64,000 nucleotides of DNA, taken from positions 28,466-92,465 of the forward strand of contig NZ_JBHUEJ010000037.1 in the NCBI RefSeq assembly GCF_042680565.1, given 5' to 3'. The notes beneath the pieces are model-generated. The model worked only from the letters and a program-made list of their open reading frames with translations. It did no database searches and was not told the origin of the DNA. How positions within the stretch are numbered: the stretch's first letter is position 1; every line of letters begins with the position of its first letter. The position numbers and the translations under genes were made by a program. The DNA is from Ottowia flava. GTDB taxonomy: Bacteria; Pseudomonadota; Gammaproteobacteria; Burkholderiales; Burkholderiaceae_C. Of this stretch, positions 19,800 through 28,770 are shown in pieces.

Positions 19800-20898
19800 C
19801 TTGTCCCAGTGGATATGCCCCCAGCACCTTATAGAACGCGCATTGGGCCTGAAGCTCGGCCAACGCCGCCTGCACATGCGGCTCGGACGGGTGACCGGCG
19901 ATATCGATATAGAAATAGTAGTCCCACTGGCCCGATTTGGCAGGGCGGGACTCGAAGCGCGTCATGGACACACCGTGCTTTTTCAACGGTGTCAGCATGT
20001 CGTGGACTGATCCCGGTGTGTTGGGCACCGACACGACGATGCTCGTGCAGTCCCGTCCGGTCGCCGTCGGCATTCCCAAGGTCTGTGGCAGGCAGATGAC
20101 CGAAAAGCGGGTGCGGTTGTAGGCCTCGTCCTGGATCGCGTGGCCGACGATGTGCAGACCAAACTGCGCGGCAGCCCGGTCGCTGGCCAGCGCGGCCCAG
20201 GCGGGGTTGCTGGCGGCGAGGCGAGCGCCCTCGGCATTGCTGCCCACGGCACGGCGCTCTGCGTGCGGAAGATGCTCGGTCAGCCAGCGCTGGCACTGCA
20301 TCAGGGCCTGCGGATGCGCCAGTACGGCCTCGACCCGGTCGAGCGTGTTGACCTGGCGCAGCAGGTTGTGACGTACCAGCAGGCTGACTTCGCCAACCAC
20401 GTGCACAGGCGAATGCAGGAACAGGTCGAACGAGCGCGTCACCGCGCCTTCGGTGGAATTTTCGACCGCGACCACGCCGAACTGCGACGTTCCCGCGGCC
20501 GTGGCGTGGAAAACCTCGTCGAAGGAGCTGCAGTACACCAGATTGGCCGCGCTGCCGAAGAATTCGATCGCCGCCTGCTCGGTGAAGGTGCCTTCCGGCC
20601 CCAGCACCGCCACGCGCTGCGGGACTTCGAGGGCCAGGCAGGCCGACATGATCTCGCGCCAGATCGCGGCCACGTGCTGGTTTTGCAGCGGCCCCGTATT
20701 GTTGCCCTGGATCTTGGCGATGACCTGCGCCACGCGGTCGGGGCGGAAGAAGGGTGTGCCTTCATGGCGTTTGAGCTCGCCCACCTCCTCGGCGACGCGG
20801 GCGCGCTGGTTGAGCAGGGACAGCAGTTGGGCGTCCAGACTGTCGATCTGAACGCGCAACTTGGCGAGGGCGTCGGACTGTATGGGAGAAGAACTCAT
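19792..20898 (-). CDS. pheA: Bifunctional chorismate mutase / prephenate dehydratase
   Basis: P-protein making phenylpyruvate from chorismate. The 368 residues contain an N-terminal AroQ chorismate mutase domain (KLRVQIDSLDAQLLSLLNQRARVAEEVG), then prephenate dehydratase from about residue 95 (VAVLGPEGTFTEQAAIEFFG, VVAVENSTEGAVTRSFDLF, and the catalytic TRF in YNRTRFSVI), then an ACT regulatory domain with the phenylalanine-binding ESRP motif (MTRFESRPAKSG). Feedback inhibition by phenylalanine is expected from the ACT domain. In many relatives serC precedes pheA; here a DUF2059 gene does. Confidence 0.95.
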   Translation of the reverse strand: MSSSPIQSDALAKLRVQIDSLDAQLLSLLNQRARVAEEVGELKRHEGTPFFRPDRVAQVIAKIQGNNTGPLQNQHVAAIWREIMSACLALEVPQRVAVLGPEGTFTEQAAIEFFGSAANLVYCSSFDEVFHATAAGTSQFGVVAVENSTEGAVTRSFDLFLHSPVHVVGEVSLLVRHNLLRQVNTLDRVEAVLAHPQALMQCQRWLTEHLPHAERRAVGSNAEGARLAASNPAWAALASDRAAAQFGLHIVGHAIQDEAYNRTRFSVICLPQTLGMPTATGRDCTSIVVSVPNTPGSVHDMLTPLKKHGVSMTRFESRPAKSGQWDYYFYIDIAGHPSEPHVQAALAELQAQCAFYKVLGAYPLGQDV

Positions 20899-20968
20899 GC
20901 GGCGCGCGAATCCAGCAAGGACGCCGGCCCGAGGGCCGGCGTATACGAAAACCGTCGATTCTGGACGA

Positions 20969-21559
20969 TTATTTCTTGGCAGGGGCGGACGACCCGCCAG
21001 AGCTGCTCACGATGCGGTTGGCGGCAGCTTCGAACGTCTTGGCGCCGCTTTCGACTTGCGGCTTGGTCGCGTCGATGATGCGCTTGGCCCAGGCGTTGGT
21101 GGCATCCGGGCCGAGGGCCTGGAATTTGGCGCTGACGGGCGACTCCATATAGGCGACGATGGTCTTGAGCTCGTCCTCGGTCAGCTTTTCCATGAAGATG
21201 GGCACCAGCGCGGCCTCTGCGGCCTTGGCTGTCTGGGCTTCGACGGCCTTGTGCGTGCTGTCGGCGAACTTCTTGAGTTCGACGTCCAGCTTGTCGCGCA
21301 CTTCTTTCTGGCGTGCCGGAGGAACGGTTTCGTCGAGGCGCTGCGACCAGCCAGCCAGCAGGGGCTGCACAGCGGTGCCGGTCAGCTGCTCGATCATCGC
21401 TTCGCCGTCGGCCTTCTGCTGCATCTGGGCCAGCTTGACGGCGAGCGCACGTTTGCTGTCATTTTGGGCGTGAGCTCCCGTGGAAACTGCGCAGACAGCT
21501 GCAAAAAGAATAGCAAATGGCAGTTTGGAAAAAGTGGCGTTCTTCAAGGGTTGCTCCAT
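20969..21559 (-). CDS. DUF2059 family exported protein
   Basis: Protein of unknown function with a DUF2059 domain. The 196-residue product has a signal peptide ending VSTGAHA-Q near residue 31, then an alpha-helical, lysine/glutamate-rich body with the domain sequence MEKLTEDELKTIVAYMESPVSAKFQALGP, and an alanine/serine-rich tail ending SAPAKK. It begins two bases after the gyrA stop, so it is probably cotranscribed with gyrA. The hydrophobic core of the signal peptide (PFAILFAAVCA, 21488-21517) is encoded by DNA resembling the reverse complement of the dispersed repeat, which may have contributed it. Confidence 0.82.
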   Translation of the reverse strand: MEQPLKNATFSKLPFAILFAAVCAVSTGAHAQNDSKRALAVKLAQMQQKADGEAMIEQLTGTAVQPLLAGWSQRLDETVPPARQKEVRDKLDVELKKFADSTHKAVEAQTAKAAEAALVPIFMEKLTEDELKTIVAYMESPVSAKFQALGPDATNAWAKRIIDATKPQVESGAKTFEAAANRIVSSSGGSSAPAKK

Positions 21560-21561
21560 CG

Positions 21562-24219
21562 TTAATCCTGGGGTTGTTCGTCGTCGGGTTCGGCCTCGGC
21601 TTCTTGCGCGTCGTTCTCGACGATGCGTTGCAGGCCGCTGAGTTGGGCGCCGTCGTCCAACGAAATCAGCGTGACACCCTGGGTGGCTCGGCCCATCTCG
21701 CGGATCTCGGCCACCCGGGTGCGCACCAGCACACCCTTGTCGGTGATCAGCATGATCTCATCATCAACGCCGACCAGCGTCGCTGCGACGACTTTGCCGT
21801 TGCGCTCGCTTTGTTGAATCGCGATCATGCCCTTGGTACCACGCCCGTGACGTGTGTACTCGGTAATGTTGGTGCGTTTACCGTAACCGTTTTCAGTGGC
21901 AGTTAGAACACTGTTGCGGGCCATTGGTTCCGAGTCTTCGGCGCTCGCATCTCCAGGCGCCACCAGCAGCGCAATGACACCCTGACCTTCTTCCAACTGC
22001 ATGCCGCGAACACCGCGGGCGTTGCGGCCCATCGGGCGCACGTCGTTCTCGTCGAAGCGCACAGCCTTACCACCATCAGAAAACAGCATGACATCGTGCA
22101 CGCCATCGGTCAGCGCTGCGCCGATCAGGAAGTCGCCCTCGTCCAGGTCGACCGCGATGATGCCGGCTTTGCGTGGGTTGCTGAACTCCGGCAGTGCCGT
22201 CTTCTTGACGGTGCCCATCGATGTGGCCATGAAGACGTAGCGGTTTTCGGGGAAGGTGCGTGCGTCGCCGGTCAGCGGCAGCACCACGTTGATCTTCTCG
22301 CCTTCGGCCAGCGGGAACATGTTGACGATCGGGCGCCCGCGCGAGCCGCGCGAGCCGGAGGGCACCTCCCACACCTTGAGCCAGTACAGCCGGCCGCGGT
22401 TGGAAAAGCCCAGGATGTAGTCGTGCGTGTTGGCGATGAACAGCTGGTCGATCCAGTCGTCTTCCTTGGTGGCGGTGGCCTGTTTGCCTCGACCACCGCG
22501 CTTCTGCGCGCGGTACTCAGAGAGGGGCTGAGCCTTGATGTAGCCGCTGTGGCTGAGTGTGACCACCATGTCGGTGGGGGTGATCAGATCTTCCGTCGCG
22601 AGGTCCTGCGCGTTGTGCTCCACGATGGAGCGGCGTGCGCCCTCCTTGGTCTGACCGAATTCGGTCTTCAAGGCGGCCAGTTCCTCGCCGATGATCGTAG
22701 AGACGCGTGCAGGCTTGGCCAGAATGTCGAGCAGATCCTCGATCTCGGCCATGACCTCCTTGTACTCCGCGATGATCTTGTCCTGCTCCAGGCCGGTCAG
22801 CCGCTGCAGTCGCATCTGCAGAATTTCCTGCGCCTGCGTGTCCGACAGGCGGTACAGGCCGTCCTGCTGCAGGCCGAAGTCACGCCCCAGCGATTCGGGG
22901 CGGTAGTCGTCAGCGCTGATGGTCGCCCCATCCTCGCGCGTGCGCGTCAGCATCTCCCGCACCAGCGCGCTGTCCCAGGTGCGCGCCATCAGTTCGGTCT
23001 TGGCAACTGGCGGTGTAGGCGATTCTCGGATGATCCGGATGAACTCGTCGATGTTGGCCAGTGCCACCGCCAAGCCTTCAAGCACGTGGCCGCGATCGCG
23101 CGCCTTGCGCAAGTCGAACACAGTGCGCCGCGTTACCACCTCACGGCGGTGTTGCAGGAAGACCTGCAGCAACTCCTTCAGGTTGCACAGCTTGGGCTGT
23201 CCATCGACCAGGGCCACCATGTTGATGCCGAAGGTGTCCTGCAGTTGGGTCTGCTTGTAGAGGTTGTTGAGAACGACCTCAGGAACCTCGCCGCGTTTGA
23301 GCTCGATCACCAACCGCATGCCGGACTTGTCAGATTCGTCCTGGATGTGGCTGATGCCTTCGAGCTTCTTTTCGTGCACCAGCTCGGCCATGCGCTCCTG
23401 CAGCGTCTTCTTGTTGACCTGGTAGGGGATCTCGTCCACCACAATGGCCTGGCGCTGGCCCTTGTCGATGTCTTCGAAGTGCGCCTTGGCGCGCATCACG
23501 ACCCGGCCGCGGCCGGTGCGGTAACCATCCTTGACACCCTGGATGCCGTAGATGATGCCGCCCGTCGGGAAGTCGGGCGCCGGCACGATTTCCATCAGTT
23601 CCTCGATGGTCGCGTCCGAGTGGTGAAGCAGATGCAGGCAGGCATCGACCACTTCGTTCAGGTTGTGCGGCGGAATGTTCGTGGCCATGCCGACCGCGAT
23701 GCCGCCAGAGCCGTTGATCAGCAGGTTGGGCAGCCGCGTTGGCAGCACCGTGGGCTCTAACTCCTTGCCGTCGTAGTTGGGCACCATGTCGACGGTCTGC
23801 TTGTCGATGTCCGCAAGGATCTCGCCAGCGATCTTTTCCAGTCGACATTCCGTATAGCGATAAGCGGCCGCACTGTCGCCATCAACCGATCCGAAATTCC
23901 CCTGCCCATCAATCAGGGGGTGGCGCAGGGAGAAATCCTGTGCCATGCGCACGAGCGCCTCATAGGTTGCCGAGTCACCGTGCGGATGGAAGCGACCAAG
24001 CACGTCCCCCACCACGCGCGCGCACTTCACGTAAGGCCGGTTCCAGACGTTGTTGGCCTCGTGCATGGAAAACAACACGCGTCGGTGGACCGGCTTGAGC
24101 CCGTCTCTGGCATCTGGGAGGGCGCGCCCGACGATCACGCTCATGGCGTAATCCAGGTAGCTTCGCCGCATTTCCTCTTCCAGGCTGATCGGAAGTGTTT
24201 CTTTGGCGAACGAAGTCAT
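21562..24219 (-). CDS. gyrA: DNA gyrase subunit A
   Basis: Catalytic breakage-reunion subunit of DNA gyrase, introducing negative supercoils with GyrB. The 885 residues include the active-site tyrosine at 122 (AAAYRYTECRL), numbered as in E. coli. The quinolone-resistance region reads HPHGDSATYEALVRMAQ, so position 83 is serine (usual sensitive residue) and position 87 is glutamate, common as wild type outside enterobacteria. The C-terminal domain carries the GyrA-box QKRGGRGKQA. The gene is divergent from ompA across about 236 bases, the usual Comamonadaceae arrangement. Confidence 0.98.
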   Translation of the reverse strand: MTSFAKETLPISLEEEMRRSYLDYAMSVIVGRALPDARDGLKPVHRRVLFSMHEANNVWNRPYVKCARVVGDVLGRFHPHGDSATYEALVRMAQDFSLRHPLIDGQGNFGSVDGDSAAAYRYTECRLEKIAGEILADIDKQTVDMVPNYDGKELEPTVLPTRLPNLLINGSGGIAVGMATNIPPHNLNEVVDACLHLLHHSDATIEELMEIVPAPDFPTGGIIYGIQGVKDGYRTGRGRVVMRAKAHFEDIDKGQRQAIVVDEIPYQVNKKTLQERMAELVHEKKLEGISHIQDESDKSGMRLVIELKRGEVPEVVLNNLYKQTQLQDTFGINMVALVDGQPKLCNLKELLQVFLQHRREVVTRRTVFDLRKARDRGHVLEGLAVALANIDEFIRIIRESPTPPVAKTELMARTWDSALVREMLTRTREDGATISADDYRPESLGRDFGLQQDGLYRLSDTQAQEILQMRLQRLTGLEQDKIIAEYKEVMAEIEDLLDILAKPARVSTIIGEELAALKTEFGQTKEGARRSIVEHNAQDLATEDLITPTDMVVTLSHSGYIKAQPLSEYRAQKRGGRGKQATATKEDDWIDQLFIANTHDYILGFSNRGRLYWLKVWEVPSGSRGSRGRPIVNMFPLAEGEKINVVLPLTGDARTFPENRYVFMATSMGTVKKTALPEFSNPRKAGIIAVDLDEGDFLIGAALTDGVHDVMLFSDGGKAVRFDENDVRPMGRNARGVRGMQLEEGQGVIALLVAPGDASAEDSEPMARNSVLTATENGYGKRTNITEYTRHGRGTKGMIAIQQSERNGKVVAATLVGVDDEIMLITDKGVLVRTRVAEIREMGRATQGVTLISLDDGAQLSGLQRIVENDAQEAEAEPDDEQPQD

Positions 24220-24295
24220 ATAGATATAGAAGCAAGGCAGGCGGTGAGCAAGCCGTCAATTTTAGGCTGAATCGCTTGTCGTATCAGAGCAACAC

Positions 24296-24314
24296 AAGCC
24301 CGGAATTCGGGCTT
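24296..24314. other. Short hairpin in the gyrA/ompA divergent region
   Basis: AAGCCCG and CGGGCTT pair around GAATT in the interval between divergent gyrA and ompA promoters. Too short and without a T-run to call a terminator. The rest of 24220-24455 holds no gene; it should contain both promoters but I cannot place them with confidence. Confidence 0.35.
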
Positions 24315-24455
24315 TGTCTGACGGCGCGGGCGCCCGTTCTGCTAAGAATGCAGAAGGACGTGTGGCACAATCGACGCAGCGTTTTCGGTGGTGGTCACTT
24401 GAAGCGTCCGATTTATCGCAGCCCGGCTGCGGCTTTTTTCCCCATGAGGAGAACC

Positions 24456-25094
24456 ATGAAGAAACTGAACAAAGTGGCGACCCTGTTCGCTGTTGCAACC
24501 GTGGCTGGTTCCGCCTTCGCAGCTGGCTCGACGATCAACTCTGACAACTGGCGTAACGGCCACGGCAACCTGATCTGGAAAAACGGCACGAACGAACTGT
24601 GCTGGCGCGATGCCTACTGGACGCCCGCCACGGCTGCTCCTGGCTGTGATGGCGCCCTGCAGGCTCCTCCCGCTGCTGCTCCGGCACCCGCTCCTGTGGC
24701 TGCTCCGACTCCCGCTCCGGCACCCGCTCCTGTGGCTGCCCAGAAGGTGACGTACGCTGCTGACGCCTTCTTTGACTTCGACAAGTCTGTGCTGAAGCCG
24801 GAAGGCCGCGCCAAGTTGGACGATCTGGTCGGCAAGATTAAGGGCATCAACCTGGAAGTCATTATCGCCGTGGGTCACACCGACTCCGTTGGCTCTGACG
24901 CCTACAACCAGAAGCTGTCGGTTCGCCGCGCTGAAGCCGTGAAGGCCTACTTGGTGTCCAAGGGCATCGAGCGCAACCGCATCTACACCGAAGGCAAGGG
25001 TGAGAAGCAGCCTGTGGCTGACAACCGCACCGCCGAAGGCCGCGCCAAGAACCGTCGCGTGGAAGTGGAAGTGGTCGGCACGCGCGCTCAGTAA
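24456..25094 (+). CDS. ompA: OmpA-family outer membrane protein
   Basis: Outer-membrane/peptidoglycan linker protein. The ATG at 24456, preceded by GAGGAGAACC, gives 212 residues: a signal peptide (VATVAGSAFA), a short family-specific segment (GHGNLIWKNGTNELCWRDAYW), a repetitive Ala-Pro linker, and a C-terminal OmpA peptidoglycan-binding domain with FFDFDKSVLKPEGRAKL and GHTDSVGSDAYNQKLSVRRA. There is no eight-stranded barrel, as in the short OmpA proteins of Bordetella and relatives. A strong intrinsic terminator follows, so it is monocistronic and probably highly expressed. Confidence 0.93.
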   Translation: MKKLNKVATLFAVATVAGSAFAAGSTINSDNWRNGHGNLIWKNGTNELCWRDAYWTPATAAPGCDGALQAPPAAAPAPAPVAAPTPAPAPAPVAAQKVTYAADAFFDFDKSVLKPEGRAKLDDLVGKIKGINLEVIIAVGHTDSVGSDAYNQKLSVRRAEAVKAYLVSKGIERNRIYTEGKGEKQPVADNRTAEGRAKNRRVEVEVVGTRAQ

Positions 25095-25115
25095 TTCCCA
25101 CTGAGTTTGCTCGAC

Positions 25116-25151
25116 AAAAGCCTTGAGGGTGTTTGCCCTCAAGGCTTTTTT
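25116..25151 (+). terminator. Intrinsic terminator after ompA
   Basis: AAAAGCCTTGAGGG pairs perfectly with CCCTCAAGGCTTTT around a 6-base loop and runs into a T-tract, 22 bases past the ompA stop. Confidence 0.92.
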
Positions 25152-25160
25152 ATTTGAACG

Positions 25161-25682
25161 GTGAAGCAGATGGCCAATGCCAGTCGTGGGTTCTGGCGCT
25201 CTGTCTTGCGCTTGGTGGTAGGGTTAGCTGCCGGTTCATGTGTGTGCGCGCTCGCCGACGCGCCGCAAGAGTCTCGTGCATTGTGTCAACGCGCTTTAAG
25301 CACGCTCTTCAAAGGCAGTCAGCCAACGGTACTGGTCGTTCTGTCGCCGCGCATGCCTCTCGCGCTGCAGGAGTGGCGTCGAATGCAAGTTACTGCTGAG
25401 GACGACGGATTTCAGGTGTTGGCAATGCGCGATCCCAGAATTCCTGATGGAGAGTGGGCACAGGCCTTGACCAAAGTGGCTTCAGACGGTCTCACTGACA
25501 TTGGTTTGATCGCCCAGACAACGGCAGCCGACTGTGGTCTGTTGAACCATACGCCTTCAGCGTTGGTTGGTCGCTGCGGCGCGGTGCATCCTTGGCCCAT
25601 CTTGGGCGTGATGCCCAGTGATTTTTGGGCAGACACACTGCATAGCAGGCTAGGACAACTGGCGGGCGAGGGGTGCAAATGA
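25161..25682 (+). CDS. Unrecognised exported protein (first of a pair)
   Basis: I do not recognise a family. The 173-residue frame starts at GTG 25161, or ATG 25170, and has a hydrophobic N-terminal signal-like segment (VLRLVVGLAAGSCVCALA). The body begins with PTVLVVLSPRMPLALQEWRRM and alternates strand and helix in a way reminiscent of thioredoxin-like folds, but lacks a CxxC motif; several scattered cysteines could form disulfides. It overlaps the following gene by ATGA, so the two are coupled. The pair interrupts what is normally an ompA-ubiG neighbourhood. The start lies only 10 bases after the ompA terminator, so its promoter is unclear. Confidence 0.6.
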   Translation: MKQMANASRGFWRSVLRLVVGLAAGSCVCALADAPQESRALCQRALSTLFKGSQPTVLVVLSPRMPLALQEWRRMQVTAEDDGFQVLAMRDPRIPDGEWAQALTKVASDGLTDIGLIAQTTAADCGLLNHTPSALVGRCGAVHPWPILGVMPSDFWADTLHSRLGQLAGEGCK

Positions 25683-26953
25683 GGGGCACGGCACGACTTG
25701 GCTTTCGTGTGCTCGTGCCCGTGCTCGCGGTCGCCGGGCTCACTCAAATGTATGATGCACAAGCGCAAGGAGACAGGGAGGAAAATAGGTGTATTGCGGC
25801 GATCTCCTACCACGCCCTTGACAGCGCAGTGGTCGGCCGTGGTACCCAAGGCCTTCCCGCGCTGGGCACTTATGAGCGCATCAGTCCGGATGGCCGTTTC
25901 ATTCTTCGCTCCTACTCCGGCGAACAGGTCGGCACCGTCAGTCTGATGGAATTATCCGAAACTTCCGACGGACCCGTTCGCGTCTACAAGACGCCATTTT
26001 CCAACGAGGCATTTCCGGTTCAGCAGACTTGGCGCTACCTAGTCGACGTGTCGGGAGAACACTATCGTTTTGCTGAAGTGCTGCATGACCAAAATCGGGC
26101 AAGGCCCGTATTTCGGGGTGGCATGACAGGTTTTTACGCAGCGGCGTCCGAACTGTTGGTCGCTAATCCTTCAGGGAACGAGGCTTCACTTGGAGCCCAG
26201 ACGGTCTTCATCCGATCGCTCAGTTGGCCTCAGAATGCCGATTCCGACAGTCAGGGCGTCGGGCCGTTGCAACTTGAGACGATCGAGGTGCGCGATGATG
26301 GCCGAACCGCGAGGGTCGTTCGGTCAAGTGGTCCGCGCTTCATCTGTGGTCAACGGCGAGGCGAGGATGGCGGGGCTTTTGCGCTGCCAATGATTTCCAT
26401 CGACGGAATGGAGTTTTCCGCCATCCCCCAGTCGCCTCTGAAAGGCCAGCCCAGCATGCGCGTCTACGGACTGGCAATGGAGCCATTGGCCAAGGAGCAC
26501 CCGTGCGACCTGCGAGCCGATCTTGGCTCGTCGCCGAGCAAGGCGGTGTTTGGCTACCCATCCAAATCTGCGTCCGGACCGACATGGTTGACCTACAGTG
26601 ATCTGGGGAGCGCATATGTTTTTGATCGAGCGCTAAAGACTGCGTTTCGACTGGACCATGCGCGCGAACGCACTTTGGTCAGCGCGTTTCCAGGCCTGAC
26701 GCGTGACGGAAGGGTTGTCTATGGGGCGACCTGGCGTGAGTGCACCGCCTCGGGCCAATGCTCAGGTGCGGCGGGGTATGTGGTCTCCGATCCGTACCAG
26801 AGCGCCGCTTACAGGGCGCATTGGCAGAGGCGCAAAGAGCCCGCCCCCAAGCTTTGCATAACGGAGGCCGAGGTCCACGCAGAGCGTGTGCGCTTCGCGC
26901 AGACGAGCGGCTTGTCCATGCCAGCAAGGGCCCGCTCTGCAATGCCTGAATGA
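25679..26953 (+). CDS. Unrecognised exported protein (second of a pair)
   Basis: I do not recognise a family. From the ATG at 25679 the protein has 424 residues with a signal peptide (VLVPVLAVAGLTQMYDAQAQ). Phrases such as RISPDGRFILRSYSG and LTRDGRVVYGATW resemble beta-propeller (PD40/TolB-like) blades, and there are eight or so cysteines in the mature part, consistent with a periplasmic disulfide-containing protein. Translation is coupled to the preceding gene by an ATGA overlap. Base composition looks somewhat less GC-rich than the flanking housekeeping genes, which would fit acquisition, but I have not computed it. Confidence 0.6.
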   Translation: MRGTARLGFRVLVPVLAVAGLTQMYDAQAQGDREENRCIAAISYHALDSAVVGRGTQGLPALGTYERISPDGRFILRSYSGEQVGTVSLMELSETSDGPVRVYKTPFSNEAFPVQQTWRYLVDVSGEHYRFAEVLHDQNRARPVFRGGMTGFYAAASELLVANPSGNEASLGAQTVFIRSLSWPQNADSDSQGVGPLQLETIEVRDDGRTARVVRSSGPRFICGQRRGEDGGAFALPMISIDGMEFSAIPQSPLKGQPSMRVYGLAMEPLAKEHPCDLRADLGSSPSKAVFGYPSKSASGPTWLTYSDLGSAYVFDRALKTAFRLDHARERTLVSAFPGLTRDGRVVYGATWRECTASGQCSGAAGYVVSDPYQSAAYRAHWQRRKEPAPKLCITEAEVHAERVRFAQTSGLSMPARARSAMPE

Positions 26954-26982
26954 TCGCCACAAGCGCGTGGGAAAATGGGCTC

Positions 26983-27690
26983 ATGAGCGAAGTGAACGCA
27001 GACCAAGCTGAACTGGCCAAATTTTCTGCCTTGGCCCATCAATGGTGGGACATGGACGGCGAGTTTGCCGCCTTGCATCAGATCAATCCCCTCAGGCTTG
27101 ACTGGATCGATGGCATCCGCCCACTGGGGGGCGCGCGCGTGCTCGATGTCGGGTGCGGCGGTGGCATTCTGGCGGATGCCATGGCGCGCTGTGGCGCCGA
27201 GGTGCTTGGCATCGATCTGGCGGAAAAGTCCCTCAAGGTCGCTCAACTGCATGCGATGGAAGCACAAACTCCAGGAGTGGCCTACCGTCTGGTAGCGGCA
27301 GAGGCGCTCGCAGATGAGTCACCAGATGCTTTTGATGTGGTCACCTGCATGGAAATGCTGGAGCATGTGCCCGATCCCTCATCGGTTGTCAGCGCCTGCG
27401 CCCGGCTCGTCCGTCCTGGTGGTTGGGTGTTTTTCTCTACCATCAACCGCAACGTTAAATCGTTTTTGCTTGCCATCGTTGGTGCCGAGTACCTTGCCAA
27501 CATGGTGCCGCGAGGAACACACGAGTACGCACGGCTGGTTCGGCCCCATGAACTGGCGTCGTTCTGCCGGGCAGCCGGCCTGGATCTCGTTCGCAGCAGT
27601 GGCCTGACCTTTCATCCGGTCACTCGGCGTTTTCGCCTGACGGCGGATACGGATGTGAATTACATGGTCGCTGCGCGCCGGCCAGAATGA
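26983..27690 (+). CDS. ubiG: UbiG, ubiquinone biosynthesis O-methyltransferase
   Basis: SAM-dependent methyltransferase carrying out both O-methylations in ubiquinone synthesis. The ATG at 26983 gives 235 residues, starting with the family N-terminus (ELAKFSALAHQWWDMDGEFAALHQINPLR). The SAM site is VLDVGCGGGILADAMA, followed by GIDLAEKSLKVAQ, and the family motif STINRNVKSFLLAIVGAEYL is present. It overlaps gph by ATGA, the common ubiG-gph pair. Confidence 0.95.
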   Translation: MSEVNADQAELAKFSALAHQWWDMDGEFAALHQINPLRLDWIDGIRPLGGARVLDVGCGGGILADAMARCGAEVLGIDLAEKSLKVAQLHAMEAQTPGVAYRLVAAEALADESPDAFDVVTCMEMLEHVPDPSSVVSACARLVRPGGWVFFSTINRNVKSFLLAIVGAEYLANMVPRGTHEYARLVRPHELASFCRAAGLDLVRSSGLTFHPVTRRFRLTADTDVNYMVAARRPE

Positions 27691-28367
27691 GCGTGAATAG
27701 CCCGCCAGTCGATATATGCGCCGTGCTGTTCGACTTGGATGGCACGTTGATCGACAGCGCACCAGATCTCGCCTTGGCTGGCAATGCACTTCGACACGCG
27801 CGCAAGCTGCCACCGCTTGACCTGGATATCTACCGTCCGCATGCGGGATCCGGCGCCCGCGGCGTTCTGCATGTGGCGCTCGGTGTCACGCCCGAACAGG
27901 CCGACTACGCTGCCCTGCGTGAAGAGTTCTTGGAAGCCTACGACCGGCACCTGCTGCGCCAGACCTTGAGTTTTGATGGCGTGCCTCAGTTGCTGGCGGG
28001 CTTGTCCTCGAGGGGCGCGCGCTGGGGCATCGTGACCAACAAGGCCAGTCGATTCACTCTGCCCACCATGGGGGCGTTCAGCATGTTTCAGGACGCATGC
28101 ACCGTCATCTGCGGCGACACGACGCCTCACACCAAACCCCATCCTGCACCGATCTTCGCTGCCTTGCAGGCGGCACACCTCGATCCTCGACAGACCATCT
28201 ATGTGGGGGACGACGCGCGCGATATCCAGGCCGGGCGGGCTGCCGGGCTGCGCACCGTTGCCGCTGCGTACGGCTATCTCGGGCCGGACACCGATCCGCG
28301 CGATTGGGGGGCGGACGCGGTCATTCATTCGCCCCTTGAGCTCTTGAAATGGCTCGACAAGGACTAA
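27687..28367 (+). CDS. gph: Phosphoglycolate phosphatase (HAD family)
   Basis: HAD-superfamily phosphatase that removes phosphate from 2-phosphoglycolate. The 226 residues carry motif I LFDLDGTLIDSAPDL with the nucleophile and acid aspartates, motif II in GIVTNKASRFT, the lysine in TKPHPAP and motif III YVGDDARDIQAGRAAG. Length is typical. ubiG upstream overlaps by 4 bases; the tmRNA gene begins 14 bases after its stop. Confidence 0.9.
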   Translation: MSVNSPPVDICAVLFDLDGTLIDSAPDLALAGNALRHARKLPPLDLDIYRPHAGSGARGVLHVALGVTPEQADYAALREEFLEAYDRHLLRQTLSFDGVPQLLAGLSSRGARWGIVTNKASRFTLPTMGAFSMFQDACTVICGDTTPHTKPHPAPIFAALQAAHLDPRQTIYVGDDARDIQAGRAAGLRTVAAAYGYLGPDTDPRDWGADAVIHSPLELLKWLDKD

Positions 28368-28381
28368 AATAGGTTCCATCC

Positions 28382-28757
28382 GGGGCTGCATTGGTTTCGA
28401 CGTGGGTTGGAATCGCCTCAGGGCATGCCGAGGTTCAGTCACCTCGCTAAACCGCTGAAAAAAACTAACTGCAAACGACGAACGTTTCGCACTCGCCGCT
28501 TAAACACCGGTGAGCCTCGCAACAGCAGGCCGATGGGCTGGGCAAGGGCGGCGCAAGCCGTCCCGGCTGCGGGGGAATTCACATCGGCTGGCTTGTGCCC
28601 GGGTACCTTGGGCGCAGGCGAGATTCAAGGGTACTGGCTGCCTGTACAGCGTGCGACTGCGCGGTTCAGGTGGTGAGACTCAAATCAGACCGCTAAGCAT
28701 GTAGAACTGGGCGTGGAAGATTTGCGGACGGGGGTTCAAGTCCCCCCAGCTCCACCA
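28382..28757 (+). ncRNA. ssrA: Transfer-messenger RNA (SsrA)
   Basis: tmRNA rescues stalled ribosomes and tags the unfinished protein for degradation. The 5' end GGGGCTG pairs with CAGCTCC before the CCA-bearing 3' end; GGTTCAAGTCC supplies the T-arm, and TTGGTTTCGACG near the start is a classic tmRNA sequence. The tag frame starts at GCA 28471 and encodes ANDERFALAA, ending at TAA 28501-28503, a known betaproteobacterial type of tag. Total length about 376 bases. Confidence 0.96.
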
Positions 28758-28770
28758 TTACATCATCTAA

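Noticed and set aside
22096..23760. A 554-codon rightward open frame opposite gyrA
   Set aside because: Antisense to a complete, highly conserved gene and without recognisable sequence.
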